DNA from: a virus
Length of the DNA: 41,623 nucleotides
Reading direction: 5' to 3' (one strand)
Virus record (IMG/VR): IMGVR_UViG_3300025642_000012
Coordinates: 1 to 41,623 of that record
Of this stretch, positions 29,843 through 38,467 are shown piece after piece. Below the pieces are notes generated by a model. The model was not told the origin of the DNA. It was given only the letters and a program-made list of their open reading frames with translations, and did not search any database. Every line of letters begins with the position of its first letter. Position 1 is the stretch's first letter. The position numbers and the translations under genes are program-made.

Positions 29843-30283
29843 ATGACAAAACTAACTGGAAGACCGAACGGAAGACCGAGAATCTACACCGCAGAATTAG
29901 CATTATGTATTTGCAAAAGAATATCAGAAGGTGAAAGCGTACGGAAAATAGCAAGAGATAATGATATGCCTGATGCGTCAACTATCCACAGATGGGTATT
30001 AGAAGATGAAAAGGGCTTTTACAAGCAATACGCGAAAAGTAAAGGGATTGGAGCAGAAGTTGAGTCGGAAGAAATGGATGAAATAGCAAGAACTGAAAAA
30101 GATATTCAAAGGGCTAAATTGATAATTGATACAAAGAAATGGAATCTATCTAAAAAGCTTCCTAAACGATTTGGAGAGAAGTTAGATTTAACAAGTGATG
30201 GGGAGAAGATGGGCAATGTAGATGTATCAAAACTAGATCCTGAAAAAAGAAAAGACGCACTGAATAATCTGCTAGGACTGTAA
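29843..30283 (+). CDS. terS: Terminase small subunit
   Basis: 146 aa. N-terminal helix-turn-helix (GRPRIYTAELALCICKRI then SVRKIARDNDMPDASTIHRW) followed by helical oligomerisation segments including AKLIIDTKKWNLSKKLPKRFG, the standard small-terminase layout. Recognises phage DNA for packaging and delivers it to the large subunit encoded 120 bp downstream. The 30284-30402 gap has no convincing gene. Confidence 0.8.
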   Translation: MTKLTGRPNGRPRIYTAELALCICKRISEGESVRKIARDNDMPDASTIHRWVLEDEKGFYKQYAKSKGIGAEVESEEMDEIARTEKDIQRAKLIIDTKKWNLSKKLPKRFGEKLDLTSDGEKMGNVDVSKLDPEKRKDALNNLLGL

Positions 30284-30402
30284 ATAAAAATATTCTGTAC
30301 TTTGCGGTGAGCGAGTCTGATGATAGCCCTTGCACAAGCCAATGTAGAAAATAAGAGAAATCGCTTAAACGCTATAAAAACAGAGAGTGAAATACCCAAT
30401 AA

Positions 30403-31941
30403 ATGGAATATCCCAAACAGATCGACAAGAACGAGCTATTCAGAATCAATATTTTACAGAAAGCGCAAAAAGATAAAGAGATTCAATCGCTCTTGCTCGC
30501 AGAATGTAAAGATGATATTCTGTTTTTCTTCAATGTATTCGGCTGGACATACGATCCAAGAAAAGAAGAAAACGGACAATCAGCACACATCCCATTCATC
30601 ACTTACGACTTTCAAGACAAATTCATTACTGGCGTAATTCAATGCATCCGAGACAAACAAGACAATACAACCGAGAAAAGCCGAGACATGGGCTATTCGT
30701 GGATGGTGGTAGTGATTCAAGTCTGGGCATTCATATTCCAAAAGTGGTCAAGCCTTTATGGATCGTATAAAGAAGATTATGTAGACAAGCAGGGAGATAT
30801 GGATTCACACTTTGAACGAATCAGATATGTCCTCGGACGACTCCCAAAATGGATGAAGCCAGAGATTTTAGAGAAGTTCAAACAAGTTTCGACAGATGAT
30901 TGCTCAATCAGTGGAGACACTGGCGAGAACTTCGGAACAGGCGGACGAAGAAAGTTCGTCGTCCTCGACGAGTTCGCTCTTTGGCAAAACGCCGAGAAAG
31001 CATTCAGAAAAACTAGAGATGTTTCGCAGTGCAGGATCATCGGCGGAACACCCGAAGGAAGATTCAATGTCTACGGCAAGATAATGACAAGCCACGAGGA
31101 CTATGCTCACTTGTCGATGAAGAAGTTTAGGCTTCATTGGAGCGATCACCCAAACAAAACACAAGTTTGGTACGAGAACGAGAAAAAGAATCGAACACCG
31201 CTTGAGACCGCAAAAGAGCTAGACATTAGTTATGACGACTCGGTGACTGGCGCTGTGTACAAAGACTTTCAAAGAAAAGCCAACTTCGGTAAATACGAGT
31301 TTGATCCTGAGCTACAACTTTACACCTCGTGGGACTTCGGGAGAGATATGACAGCGATCATTTGGATTCAAAAAGACTTCAAAACCAACACCTGTAAAAT
31401 AATCGACTCATTCCAAAAGACAGATAAAGATATTGATTTCTTCGCTGCCTTCGTCAACGGAATACCAACTCCCGGATTTGAATACACCGAAAAGGAAATG
31501 AACTTAATCGAGAAGCATCAAAAATGGAAGAGTTATTACCTCAATCACTTTGGCGATCCGTACAACGCACACAATAGAAATGTAATCAGCGAGAACACAA
31601 TCGTCAAGCAGTTATCTAAATACGGAATCAGCATTCAAACCAAAAGTGGGACACTAGTCGCAGATCGAATAGGAAAGACAATCCTAGCCCTCCCGAGATA
31701 CTTCGTCGACGAGAATCAACTTGACTTCATTCAAGCAATCACGCAAGCCCGCTATCCCGAAGTAAAAGAAGGCAGCCAACGAACAAGAGAACAAAAGCTC
31801 CCGATCCACAATGCAACCTCTCACTTTCGGACAGCTCTTGAGTACTGGGTAGACAACGAGCCGTTTAAGGTGGCGCAAGATGATGTCAGTGCAATTAGAG
31901 AATACCGCGCTAAAATGCACTCACTTAATTCACGAAAATAA
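30403..31941 (+). CDS. terL: Terminase large subunit (packaging ATPase/nuclease)
   Basis: 512 aa. Deviant Walker A EKSRDMGYS (~90-98; typical of TerL groups with an upstream Lys/Arg), Walker B VVLDEFALW (~185-193) and coupling motif GGTPEGR. The RNaseH-like nuclease half starts at TSWDFGRDMTA (first Asp ~310) and ends near HNATSHFRTALEYW. Pumps DNA into the procapsid and cuts concatemers. An in-frame TAA immediately precedes the ATG, fixing the start. Confidence 0.92.
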   Translation: MEYPKQIDKNELFRINILQKAQKDKEIQSLLLAECKDDILFFFNVFGWTYDPRKEENGQSAHIPFITYDFQDKFITGVIQCIRDKQDNTTEKSRDMGYSWMVVVIQVWAFIFQKWSSLYGSYKEDYVDKQGDMDSHFERIRYVLGRLPKWMKPEILEKFKQVSTDDCSISGDTGENFGTGGRRKFVVLDEFALWQNAEKAFRKTRDVSQCRIIGGTPEGRFNVYGKIMTSHEDYAHLSMKKFRLHWSDHPNKTQVWYENEKKNRTPLETAKELDISYDDSVTGAVYKDFQRKANFGKYEFDPELQLYTSWDFGRDMTAIIWIQKDFKTNTCKIIDSFQKTDKDIDFFAAFVNGIPTPGFEYTEKEMNLIEKHQKWKSYYLNHFGDPYNAHNRNVISENTIVKQLSKYGISIQTKSGTLVADRIGKTILALPRYFVDENQLDFIQAITQARYPEVKEGSQRTREQKLPIHNATSHFRTALEYWVDNEPFKVAQDDVSAIREYRAKMHSLNSRK

Positions 31942-31942
31942 C

Positions 31943-31970
31943 TTGCATTCTTCCAAAAATAGAATATAAT
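31943..31970 (+). promoter_or_regulatory. Sigma70-like promoter of the portal gene
   Basis: TTGCAT (31943-31948), 16-nt spacer, perfect -10 TATAAT (31965-31970). Leader of ~20 nt to ATG 31997. Confidence 0.65.
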
Positions 31971-31996
31971 TTGTTCACCTTGCTGTCTCACTCACT

Positions 31997-33733
31997 ATGA
32001 CAAAACAGCAAAAGTTCGAAACGAATCAAGACAAAGATTTCGTGAGGGCTATGGATATTATGCGCTACGGCAGCCCCAAAGTAGACGCGTTTGTTAGGAG
32101 TGCGAAAGTAGTGACAGATATGTACGCAGACTGTTTTCGAGTGAGCGATGATATTAACGATATGACTAATCCGATGCTATTAGCGCAGGTTATTGATCGT
32201 ATTGTCGAACAGCTAAAACCACTAGATTACATCTTCAGAATACCAAGTTCAACCGAAGAAGAGAAGCAACTTTTAAGAGATGCACACTCGCAGATACTCG
32301 ATGAATCTGGGTTTATTTCTTGTCTTCGGGATGACCCGAGGGGCTTCCTCTCACAGGCACAAACAGGCAACACAATAATGCACTTCGGAGCAGAAGATTC
32401 CGACTTGACACCAATATACTTTCGGTGTTTGTCTATGTCTCAGGTGTTTTTTCCAACATCAGCAACCCAGCTTCGAAGCAAGAATGGTGACAATGACGCG
32501 AACGAGGCTTTCGTTATCTTCGAATATCCATCAGACGAGATTGATGAGAGATACCCAGAAGCAAAAGGGAAATATCTATGGGGAGACTTGCCAGAGGTGC
32601 AGGGTCAAGACGCGTATCAAAATGCAAATGATAATGTAGATCGTGACCGAGAACAGATCACCCAAGTCGGTATTTACTACAACGCTATTAAGAAAATCAA
32701 AAAGGTATTCATCGGGAGGACAGGCTATGAAGCCGATAAGGAGACAAAAAAAGACTGGAAGTATATTCTTGATGGTAAATCTTACATCCCGCTGCTTCAC
32801 TTTAAAGGCAAATCGCTTTTAGGTGAGATGTACGCAATGGGATTCGGACAGCAACACGCTAAACTTGCGAGAGAAGATCAGAGGCGTAGGAATATGGCAT
32901 TCAGACACATCGAGAACAATATTTATCCAACTCGTGGCATTCAAATGGAGGAGAGTAAATATGGAGTCTTTTTGAGCCAAATGTACGAAGCGGCACAACT
33001 TCGCCGAGATGGTGAAGATCCAATCGTTCGACTTGATCCGGGGACTTCGACAACCATTGAAACATTCAAAAGTGACCCACTCACTGGAGAGTTCGAACGA
33101 GCGAATAATGACACAACCGAACAGGTCAAAAGAAATGGCATTGCTTTACAGGATATAGATCGTCCAGCCACTCAAACAGCAACTCAAACTCTTGCTGAAG
33201 AAAGTGCAAGGATTCGTCCAGCAGTATCGATGCAAGAAACAAATGCTACCGAGTATCAGTTCGCGTATAGAATCATCATCGACTTTATGCGTCGTTTCAT
33301 CAAGCCAACCAACGACACCCCAGTGGTGACCAATGTTAAAGCGAAAGTAACCGAAACAGACGCAATGCGAAGAGGATTGCCAACTGAAAGAATCGGTGAA
33401 GAAGTGAGAGTCGAGGGAATCACTCTCGGTGATATTTCCGTCTTGCTGAAAGAAAAGAAAAAGATCATCGTGCAAGAAGACAGCCGCAGTGGAGCGTGGG
33501 AAACAGACGCATTCGTGATGTCTAAAGTGGGAATGGGCGCACAGTTCGCAGCTGGAACACAAGCTGAAACAAAATGGAGACAGAAGGGATTAATGGCTCT
33601 CGGTGAAGACACACTTGCTCAAGAACTTAAACCAATTCCAGATGAACAAAACGGAGGGAATGCTGCCAATCCCGCAGGACAGAATGCAGGACTACTTAAA
33701 GCGGCGAACCCTGGACAAGGACTATTGCAGTAG
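31997..33733 (+). CDS. Portal protein
   Basis: 578 aa directly after terL, with portal-like composition: a helical wing region, a central segment (FDIDR-like surroundings of AMGFGQQHAKLAREDQRRRNMAFRH is split by the family's helical stem) and a long Gln/Thr/Arg helical C-terminal part. Twelve copies form the DNA gate at the capsid vertex. Length fits podovirus portals. The call rests mainly on position and size. Own promoter with TATAAT. Confidence 0.8.
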   Translation: MTKQQKFETNQDKDFVRAMDIMRYGSPKVDAFVRSAKVVTDMYADCFRVSDDINDMTNPMLLAQVIDRIVEQLKPLDYIFRIPSSTEEEKQLLRDAHSQILDESGFISCLRDDPRGFLSQAQTGNTIMHFGAEDSDLTPIYFRCLSMSQVFFPTSATQLRSKNGDNDANEAFVIFEYPSDEIDERYPEAKGKYLWGDLPEVQGQDAYQNANDNVDRDREQITQVGIYYNAIKKIKKVFIGRTGYEADKETKKDWKYILDGKSYIPLLHFKGKSLLGEMYAMGFGQQHAKLAREDQRRRNMAFRHIENNIYPTRGIQMEESKYGVFLSQMYEAAQLRRDGEDPIVRLDPGTSTTIETFKSDPLTGEFERANNDTTEQVKRNGIALQDIDRPATQTATQTLAEESARIRPAVSMQETNATEYQFAYRIIIDFMRRFIKPTNDTPVVTNVKAKVTETDAMRRGLPTERIGEEVRVEGITLGDISVLLKEKKKIIVQEDSRSGAWETDAFVMSKVGMGAQFAAGTQAETKWRQKGLMALGEDTLAQELKPIPDEQNGGNAANPAGQNAGLLKAANPGQGLLQ

Positions 33734-33974
33734 AATCGCAGGGTCAAAAGTAATCCAGTTCGCTGAAATGTGGGATAAAAAAGACTTTCAAAACGATGTC
33801 TTGAATCAGATAACAGGAATACTCATTGAACATGTTGAAGACAAAAAAAATATAGTAATGACACCGCAAGAAGAGTATTGGTTCAGAAAAGGATTAAGCG
33901 AACTACCAATACTTTGGGAAGGATGTATAGCCGCTAAAAAAGAAGAAGCTAGAAAGTCAAGCAAGACTGAATAA
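33684..33974 (+). CDS. Hypothetical protein between portal and scaffold
   Basis: About 96 aa from ATG 33684, overlapping the portal end by 50 nt; other in-frame starts (33603 GTG, 33660 ATG, 33768 ATG) are possible. Helical, with KDFQNDVLNQITGILIEH and many Lys/Glu. Family unknown. Followed by the structured RNA region. Confidence 0.5.
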   Translation: MQDYLKRRTLDKDYCSRIAGSKVIQFAEMWDKKDFQNDVLNQITGILIEHVEDKKNIVMTPQEEYWFRKGLSELPILWEGCIAAKKEEARKSSKTE

Positions 33975-33979
33975 AAAGT

Positions 33980-34007
33980 TTGACTTTAATAAAAAATACA
34001 TTATCAT
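33980..34007 (+). promoter_or_regulatory. Sigma70-like promoter of structured RNA / capsid operon
   Basis: -35 TTGACT (33980-33985), 16-nt spacer, -10 TATCAT (34002-34007). Predicted start ~34014. Confidence 0.7.
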
Positions 34008-34013
34008 TTAAAT

Positions 34014-34147
34014 GATTAAGAAAATTTGCTCCTTGAAAATCACACCTTGCTAGTATCAGAGACGGCGGTTCGTCTCTGTCAAAACTACTAGCAAGGTGGG
34101 TTTGACAGATTACGAACCTCCCTCCCTGATACAAAATCAGGGTTTTT
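34014..34147 (+). ncRNA. Structured RNA with own promoter and terminator (sRNA or attenuator leader)
   Basis: Perfect 13-bp outer stem (34043-34055 with 34086-34098), inner 8-bp hairpin CAGAGACG/CGTCTCTG (34057-34064, 34071-34078) with loop GCGGTT. GGTTCGT (34067-34073) is complementary to ACGAACC (34112-34118), allowing a loop interaction or switch. Ends in an intrinsic terminator. Precedes the scaffold start by 20 nt. Could be an independent ~133-nt RNA or a leader that gates capsid gene transcription. Confidence 0.7.
34124..34147 (+). terminator. Intrinsic terminator upstream of scaffold gene
   Basis: CCCTGAT (34124-34130) / ATCAGGG (34136-34142), 5-nt loop, TTTTT then ATATTT. A competing GGGTT/AACCC pairing with the initiation motif at 34151-34160 is possible. 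Confidence 0.8.
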
Positions 34148-34167
34148 ATATTTAACCCCCCATAAAA

Positions 34168-34872
34168 ATGTCTAGTGAAACCAACGACAACATCGACGAG
34201 CTAAAAGCCGTCGAAGCTGCCGAGTCGGTGATAGCAGACCCAGACTCTACGGAGGATGAGAAAGCTGAAGCCAAAACGGTAATCGAAACTGCTGAAAACG
34301 CAGAATCGAAAAAGAAAGAGGAAACCGATGAGGAAGAGGCACACAAAAAAAGGGTGTGGACTGGGATGATCGAGTCCGAAGTGACCAAAATCGCTTTAAG
34401 GGACGATTACTCAATCGACAACCTGCCACTAGGGAAGCTTCGGGAAGCTGTGGAGAAACACTTGAAAGATAAATTATCTCCAAAAGTATCTCAACAGACA
34501 GATGAAGACAAACTCGTGCAAAGAGCAGTCGAGGAAACTAAAACGCAAATCCTCCTTGACCAAGCAAAAAGCCTCCTGCCAGAAGAACACGGAGAACCAT
34601 TCGTTTCAGAATACGAAGAGCTAAAGACAAAAGGCTACACTGCCACCGAAGCTCTCGATAAAGCTAAACGAATCTACCAAGTTCCAACAGCAGAAGACAA
34701 ACGGAGAAGTGATGATCTCAATTCTATGAGAGCTGTCAAAGGAGGCTCGGTATCTCCTAACCGCGTAAGCGGAGCATATGACCCAGTAGAACACGAGAAA
34801 TTCAACGCTCAACAAAAGAAAATGGGGCTTAGCGCAGTGTCAAAAGAGGCATTCCTCAAAGTAAATAATTAA
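34168..34872 (+). CDS. Capsid scaffolding protein
   Basis: 234 aa, highly charged (Glu/Lys/Ala) and mostly helical, beginning with an acidic coiled-coil-like stretch and lacking globular motifs, as expected for a scaffold. Sits just before the capsid genes. TTTAACCCCCC with 11 nt to ATG. Call is by composition and position. Confidence 0.65.
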   Translation: MSSETNDNIDELKAVEAAESVIADPDSTEDEKAEAKTVIETAENAESKKKEETDEEEAHKKRVWTGMIESEVTKIALRDDYSIDNLPLGKLREAVEKHLKDKLSPKVSQQTDEDKLVQRAVEETKTQILLDQAKSLLPEEHGEPFVSEYEELKTKGYTATEALDKAKRIYQVPTAEDKRRSDDLNSMRAVKGGSVSPNRVSGAYDPVEHEKFNAQQKKMGLSAVSKEAFLKVNN

Positions 34873-34892
34873 TCTTTTAACTCAAAACTACA

Positions 34893-35426
34893 ATGTCTTT
34901 CAATTATGTAGGCTCACGCAACGGCGCACAACGCAATCTGACAGAACCAATCGTCATCACTACCAGTGATGTTGTGGCTGTCGGCTCTGTCGTAGAAACT
35001 TATTCTGCGGGAACTGCGGGTTATGGTGCTGCTGCCCAGCCGATCAAAGGTATTGTCCACGCCATCGTAGATGCTGATGGACTGCCGATCACAAACTCGA
35101 CACATACTGCTGGAACAGCCCACTCGGCTGACAATGCCAGCGTCACTGGTGATGGAACTCAATATGTCATTATCGACACAAGCGAATCTTCGCTTTACTC
35201 CGCTACTGTTAGTGGAACAATCGGTACAACTGTTAGCTCGGATTCTGGTTTTTGCAAAATTGATGTTGATTCGTCAAATACTAATTACAATCAACTCTTG
35301 GAAACAACTGCTACTCGTACTATTGGAACACCTGCAAACTTCTACTCACACGGTGTTGACCCTCAAGACTCAACTCGTCTTATTGTCAGTATCGCAATGT
35401 CGGAAGAAGCTTCTGTTCTCGAATAA
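34893..35426 (+). CDS. Capsid decoration / head-stabilising protein candidate
   Basis: 177 aa, Thr/Ser/Ala/Gly-rich beta protein, similar in composition to decoration proteins that lie next to major capsid genes. Starts after TTTTAACTCAAA-type motif (11 nt). No specific family recognised. Confidence 0.55.
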   Translation: MSFNYVGSRNGAQRNLTEPIVITTSDVVAVGSVVETYSAGTAGYGAAAQPIKGIVHAIVDADGLPITNSTHTAGTAHSADNASVTGDGTQYVIIDTSESSLYSATVSGTIGTTVSSDSGFCKIDVDSSNTNYNQLLETTATRTIGTPANFYSHGVDPQDSTRLIVSIAMSEEASVLE

Positions 35427-35454
35427 AATTTTAATCTTTTAACTAAAAACTACT

Positions 35455-36468
35455 ATGTCTGTAATTGAAACATCGGCGACTCTCGGCTCCCCCTTCCTTA
35501 AAGGAATTACAGCCGAACTCGCTGACATAACTTCTCAAGTAGATTCTCAATATGCACTCGCCAAAGATACTGTCTTAGGTGTTGATAAAAACGAGGCATC
35601 GAGTCTATTTAAGAACAAAACATCCGATAAAGCTCGTGAGACTATCTCGGGTGTGAGCGCAATTGGTAAATTGCAAAAAACCGCAGAAGGTGCTGACTAT
35701 AAATCTGATTCTCGAATCTCGACTTATGTCACGCAGTTCGAGTGGGAGAAATATACGAGTGGTATTACGATCACAGAGGAAGACCGAGACGATCAAATTG
35801 TTAGCGAGAAATTGGATCGAGCGAAAGCTCTCCTTGTCGCTGGGATGACGACTCTCAATCAACACTCTTTCGATCTGTTCAACTACTCGCAAACAGCTCA
35901 AGCGTCTTTGCCTGACCATTTGACCTTTTACGGTGATGGTGTGCCTTTCGGTTCAATCATTCATCCAATCAAAGGAACAGGTGGGACTCAAAGCAACGCC
36001 TCCGCAACAGGTATTCCGTTTACCGAAGACAACCTTGAAACGGCTCGTCTTGCCTTGATGGCTCAACGAGGAGATAAAGCTGGTGAAACTCTCAACTATG
36101 GTCGTAGCAAACTCATCCTTTGGGGTGCTCCTGCTATCGAGAAAAAAATGATCATCGCAACAAGAGGTGAAAAACGTTCTGGAACTGCCAACAACGATGT
36201 CAGCATCTACGATGGCTTGTTCACGACTGTCTCTTCACAGCTCTTGGCTGCTGCCAATGGTGGTTCGGATACTCGCTGGGGCTTGATTGACCCGATGAAC
36301 ACTCCTGCTGCCTTTTGGACACGCCGCGCTCTTACTCTCGGAACTCCGTATGTCACTGACTCGAACAAAAACATCACTGTTGATATTTCTGCTCGATACA
36401 AAGTCGGCAATAAAGACTTCCGTGGATTCTGGGTTTCTGGTGGTGATTCTGCTGCTTACGCTCTCTAA
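35455..36468 (+). CDS. Major capsid protein (HK97-like)
   Basis: 337 aa following scaffold and decoration candidates. Features fitting HK97-fold capsids: helical N-arm, FEWEKYTSGITITEEDRDD (E-loop/spine region), a long LETARLALMAQRGDKAGE helix and a C-terminal half with MNTPAAFWTRRALTLGTPYV. TTTTAAC with 11 nt to ATG. A perfect 7-bp hairpin follows its stop. High expression expected. Confidence 0.8.
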   Translation: MSVIETSATLGSPFLKGITAELADITSQVDSQYALAKDTVLGVDKNEASSLFKNKTSDKARETISGVSAIGKLQKTAEGADYKSDSRISTYVTQFEWEKYTSGITITEEDRDDQIVSEKLDRAKALLVAGMTTLNQHSFDLFNYSQTAQASLPDHLTFYGDGVPFGSIIHPIKGTGGTQSNASATGIPFTEDNLETARLALMAQRGDKAGETLNYGRSKLILWGAPAIEKKMIIATRGEKRSGTANNDVSIYDGLFTTVSSQLLAAANGGSDTRWGLIDPMNTPAAFWTRRALTLGTPYVTDSNKNITVDISARYKVGNKDFRGFWVSGGDSAAYAL

Positions 36469-36474
36469 ATATCT

Positions 36475-36495
36475 GGGGAGGCGAAATTCCTCCCC
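36475..36495 (+). other. Hairpin after major capsid gene
   Basis: GGGGAGG (36475-36481) / CCTCCCC (36489-36495), 7-nt loop, no T-run. Likely mRNA 3'-stabiliser or weak attenuator. Confidence 0.6.
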
Positions 36496-36515
36496 ATCAA
36501 TTTAACCACAATAAA

Positions 36516-37475
36516 ATGACTGATTTAAGCTCATTAAATGTCGCAGGGATTCCAACGCTCGGTGCAGGTGGTGGACTTCCGACTACTCCCGGTAAGTATA
36601 TCTTCGTTGATTACGGTGCTGGAAGTGACGGCAATACGGGTGAAACAATGAAAGAACCTGTAAAAACTATCGCGCAAGCTTATTCTATGGCTCGCACGAA
36701 CAAAGACGACACTCTCGTGCTGATTGGTAATTCCACTCACACGATAACCTCAATGATAGATGGTTCTAAAAATCGTGTCCACCTTGTTGGACTTGATTGC
36801 ACAAACCGTTTGTATGGTCAAAACGCAAAAATTTCAATGGGCGTAACTACTGCAGCAACTGATGTTTTTGGATTCAAAGATACTGGCGTTAGAACTTCTT
36901 TTGCCAATATTAAGTTTATGAGTAGCAATACTAAAACTGAGCACGTAGCTACCTTTGGAGGCGGTGGAGAATATACCAAGTTCACGAATTGTGAATTTTA
37001 CGCATCCGGCAAACAGGCTTCTGATACTCATGCAGAATTTGTTCATAATATTGATTCTCCACAATTCAGTAACTGTACATTTGGCTCATTAGCCACTGCT
37101 GTCACTGGTAATAAAATTCGCCCAGCTATGCTTTTAACAAAAGGAACTGTAGCTGCTGGAGCAGTAGCTAGAGATACTTACATGCATAATTGCAGATTTT
37201 GGAAACTTGCAGGTGGAACAGCTACGGCAATGATTAAAGGTGCTTCTAATGATGTAGAAAGAGATTTTGAACTACATGATTGTCAATTTGTTGCTGCACC
37301 ACTTGGTTCAACTCCAGCCGTAGCTATTGATTCAGGCACACAAGCAAGAGGCTATATACGTTTAACAGGAGACACAGCGGCTACTAATTGCACAAAGATT
37401 GCAACTGATATTGGTGTATTTAATGTAACACCTGCTCGTGCTGCTACTGCGACTATTGGTATTCAAGCTACTTAA
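36516..37475 (+). CDS. Right-handed beta-helix virion protein
   Basis: 319 aa. IFVDYGAGSDGNTGETMKEP then a series of strand-turn units (FANIKFMSSN, FTNCEFYASG, FSNCTFGSLA, MHNCRFWKLAG, LHDCQFVAAP) typical of parallel beta-helices such as pectate-lyase-like spike or head-fibre proteins. Location just after the capsid gene suggests a head decoration fibre rather than tail spike. No catalytic residues recognised. Confidence 0.65.
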   Translation: MTDLSSLNVAGIPTLGAGGGLPTTPGKYIFVDYGAGSDGNTGETMKEPVKTIAQAYSMARTNKDDTLVLIGNSTHTITSMIDGSKNRVHLVGLDCTNRLYGQNAKISMGVTTAATDVFGFKDTGVRTSFANIKFMSSNTKTEHVATFGGGGEYTKFTNCEFYASGKQASDTHAEFVHNIDSPQFSNCTFGSLATAVTGNKIRPAMLLTKGTVAAGAVARDTYMHNCRFWKLAGGTATAMIKGASNDVERDFELHDCQFVAAPLGSTPAVAIDSGTQARGYIRLTGDTAATNCTKIATDIGVFNVTPARAATATIGIQAT

Positions 37476-37493
37476 TTTTTAACTTAAACTATT

Positions 37494-37628
37494 ATGTCTG
37501 AAGAAATCAAATCTCGAAACTCCGACTTGGTCGAAATGGGCGTAGATGAATACGCCGAACCCAAAGAGGAGAAGGATAAAAAGCCTAAAAAAGAGAAACT
37601 CGTCGCGACAATCGAGGAAGCTGAATAG
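37494..37628 (+). CDS. Small charged protein
   Basis: 44 aa, Glu/Lys-rich and probably disordered or helical. TTTTAAC with 10 nt to ATG; TAG stop. Followed by a 7-bp hairpin. Role unknown. Confidence 0.55.
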   Translation: MSEEIKSRNSDLVEMGVDEYAEPKEEKDKKPKKEKLVATIEEAE

Positions 37629-37636
37629 TGTTTTAA

Positions 37637-37658
37637 CACAGCCTCGTTCGGGGCTGTG
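37637..37658 (+). other. Hairpin
   Basis: CACAGCC (37637-37643) / GGCTGTG (37652-37658), 8-nt loop, no T-run. Between two late genes; processing or attenuation site. Confidence 0.55.
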
Positions 37659-37706
37659 ATTAGTACATTTACTCGCCCCAGCTCGCAAGCCGTTAATTCA
37701 AAATAT

Positions 37707-38033
37707 ATGCCTAAAAAAACTGTAAAAGCCACGCAAAAGATGCTTGATGATAATCCTGACTGGGTTAAAGCAGAAATTAAAGTCGGCGATCCGATCGAAG
37801 TCCCCGAGGTAGAAGAATCTGAACTAGATAAATTCAAAGGGATCATCGCTAGCGTTAATGTCGAAAAAATATCCGAAAGTGATCTTTGTCCTGTCTATCC
37901 GGGAGGAGAGCCACACATCGTAATCGCAAATGTCCACATTCCTTTGGAGATCGGGAAAATACTCGTCTCGGAAGCAAAGATTCTTCACGAACAAAAAAAG
38001 TTAGAAAAACTTAAAGTAAATTTAACCAAATAA
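37707..38033 (+). CDS. Hypothetical structural-region protein
   Basis: 108 aa from ATG 37707 (a longer GTG frame starts in the preceding hairpin). Basic start, then alpha/beta; VYPGGEPHIVIANVHIPLEIG in the middle. Possibly a head completion protein by position. Its last codons contain TTTAACC for the next gene. Confidence 0.5.
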   Translation: MPKKTVKATQKMLDDNPDWVKAEIKVGDPIEVPEVEESELDKFKGIIASVNVEKISESDLCPVYPGGEPHIVIANVHIPLEIGKILVSEAKILHEQKKLEKLKVNLTK

Positions 38034-38035
38034 TT

Positions 38036-38467
38036 ATGTCTCAACTACCAATCACAGGTATCGTCCTACTCAGCGCGAAACAAGCAACAGGGATTGACTC
38101 CCCAGGCGCAGCAGTCGCAGGCTACCCAATAAAATACATCGACATCGTAGCCGCTGGTTTAGCCGCTGGTGATTCCTACACTGTCAAAATCGTCGGAAGC
38201 AATCAGGACGACTGCCCAGACTTTACTGCTGCATCAAGCACTACGAATCTTTGGACTTACGCTCGTTGCACGATCAAAGACTCCAACACCACAATCGTAG
38301 GATCAACTGGTTTAACACTCTCAAGCGGTGGAACTTACGACAATGGAACTTACACCCTCAATGTAGAAGGTCAAGGCTTCAAATGGATCAACGCTATTAT
38401 CACAGCTAAAACTGATGCAGATGACTCTGCCAGTATTTCAGCATTTTTAAGTGTTTATGATGATTAA
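38036..38467 (+). CDS. Beta-rich virion protein
   Basis: 143 aa, Ala/Thr/Gly/Ser-rich strands (DSYTVKIVGSNQDD, YTLNVEGQGFKWINAII). Looks like a small head or tail decoration protein; no family certain. TTTAAC with 9 nt to ATG. Confidence 0.5.
   Translation: MSQLPITGIVLLSAKQATGIDSPGAAVAGYPIKYIDIVAAGLAAGDSYTVKIVGSNQDDCPDFTAASSTTNLWTYARCTIKDSNTTIVGSTGLTLSSGGTYDNGTYTLNVEGQGFKWINAIITAKTDADDSASISAFLSVYDD

Noticed and set aside
30320-30637. Separate gene before terL
   Set aside because: Most of the frame overlaps terL and looks like a shadow; only its first ~28 codons are free and no start motif is present.
34012-34053. 13-residue leader peptide inside the structured RNA
   Set aside because: Its ATG lies at or before the predicted transcription start and it has no TTAAC motif.
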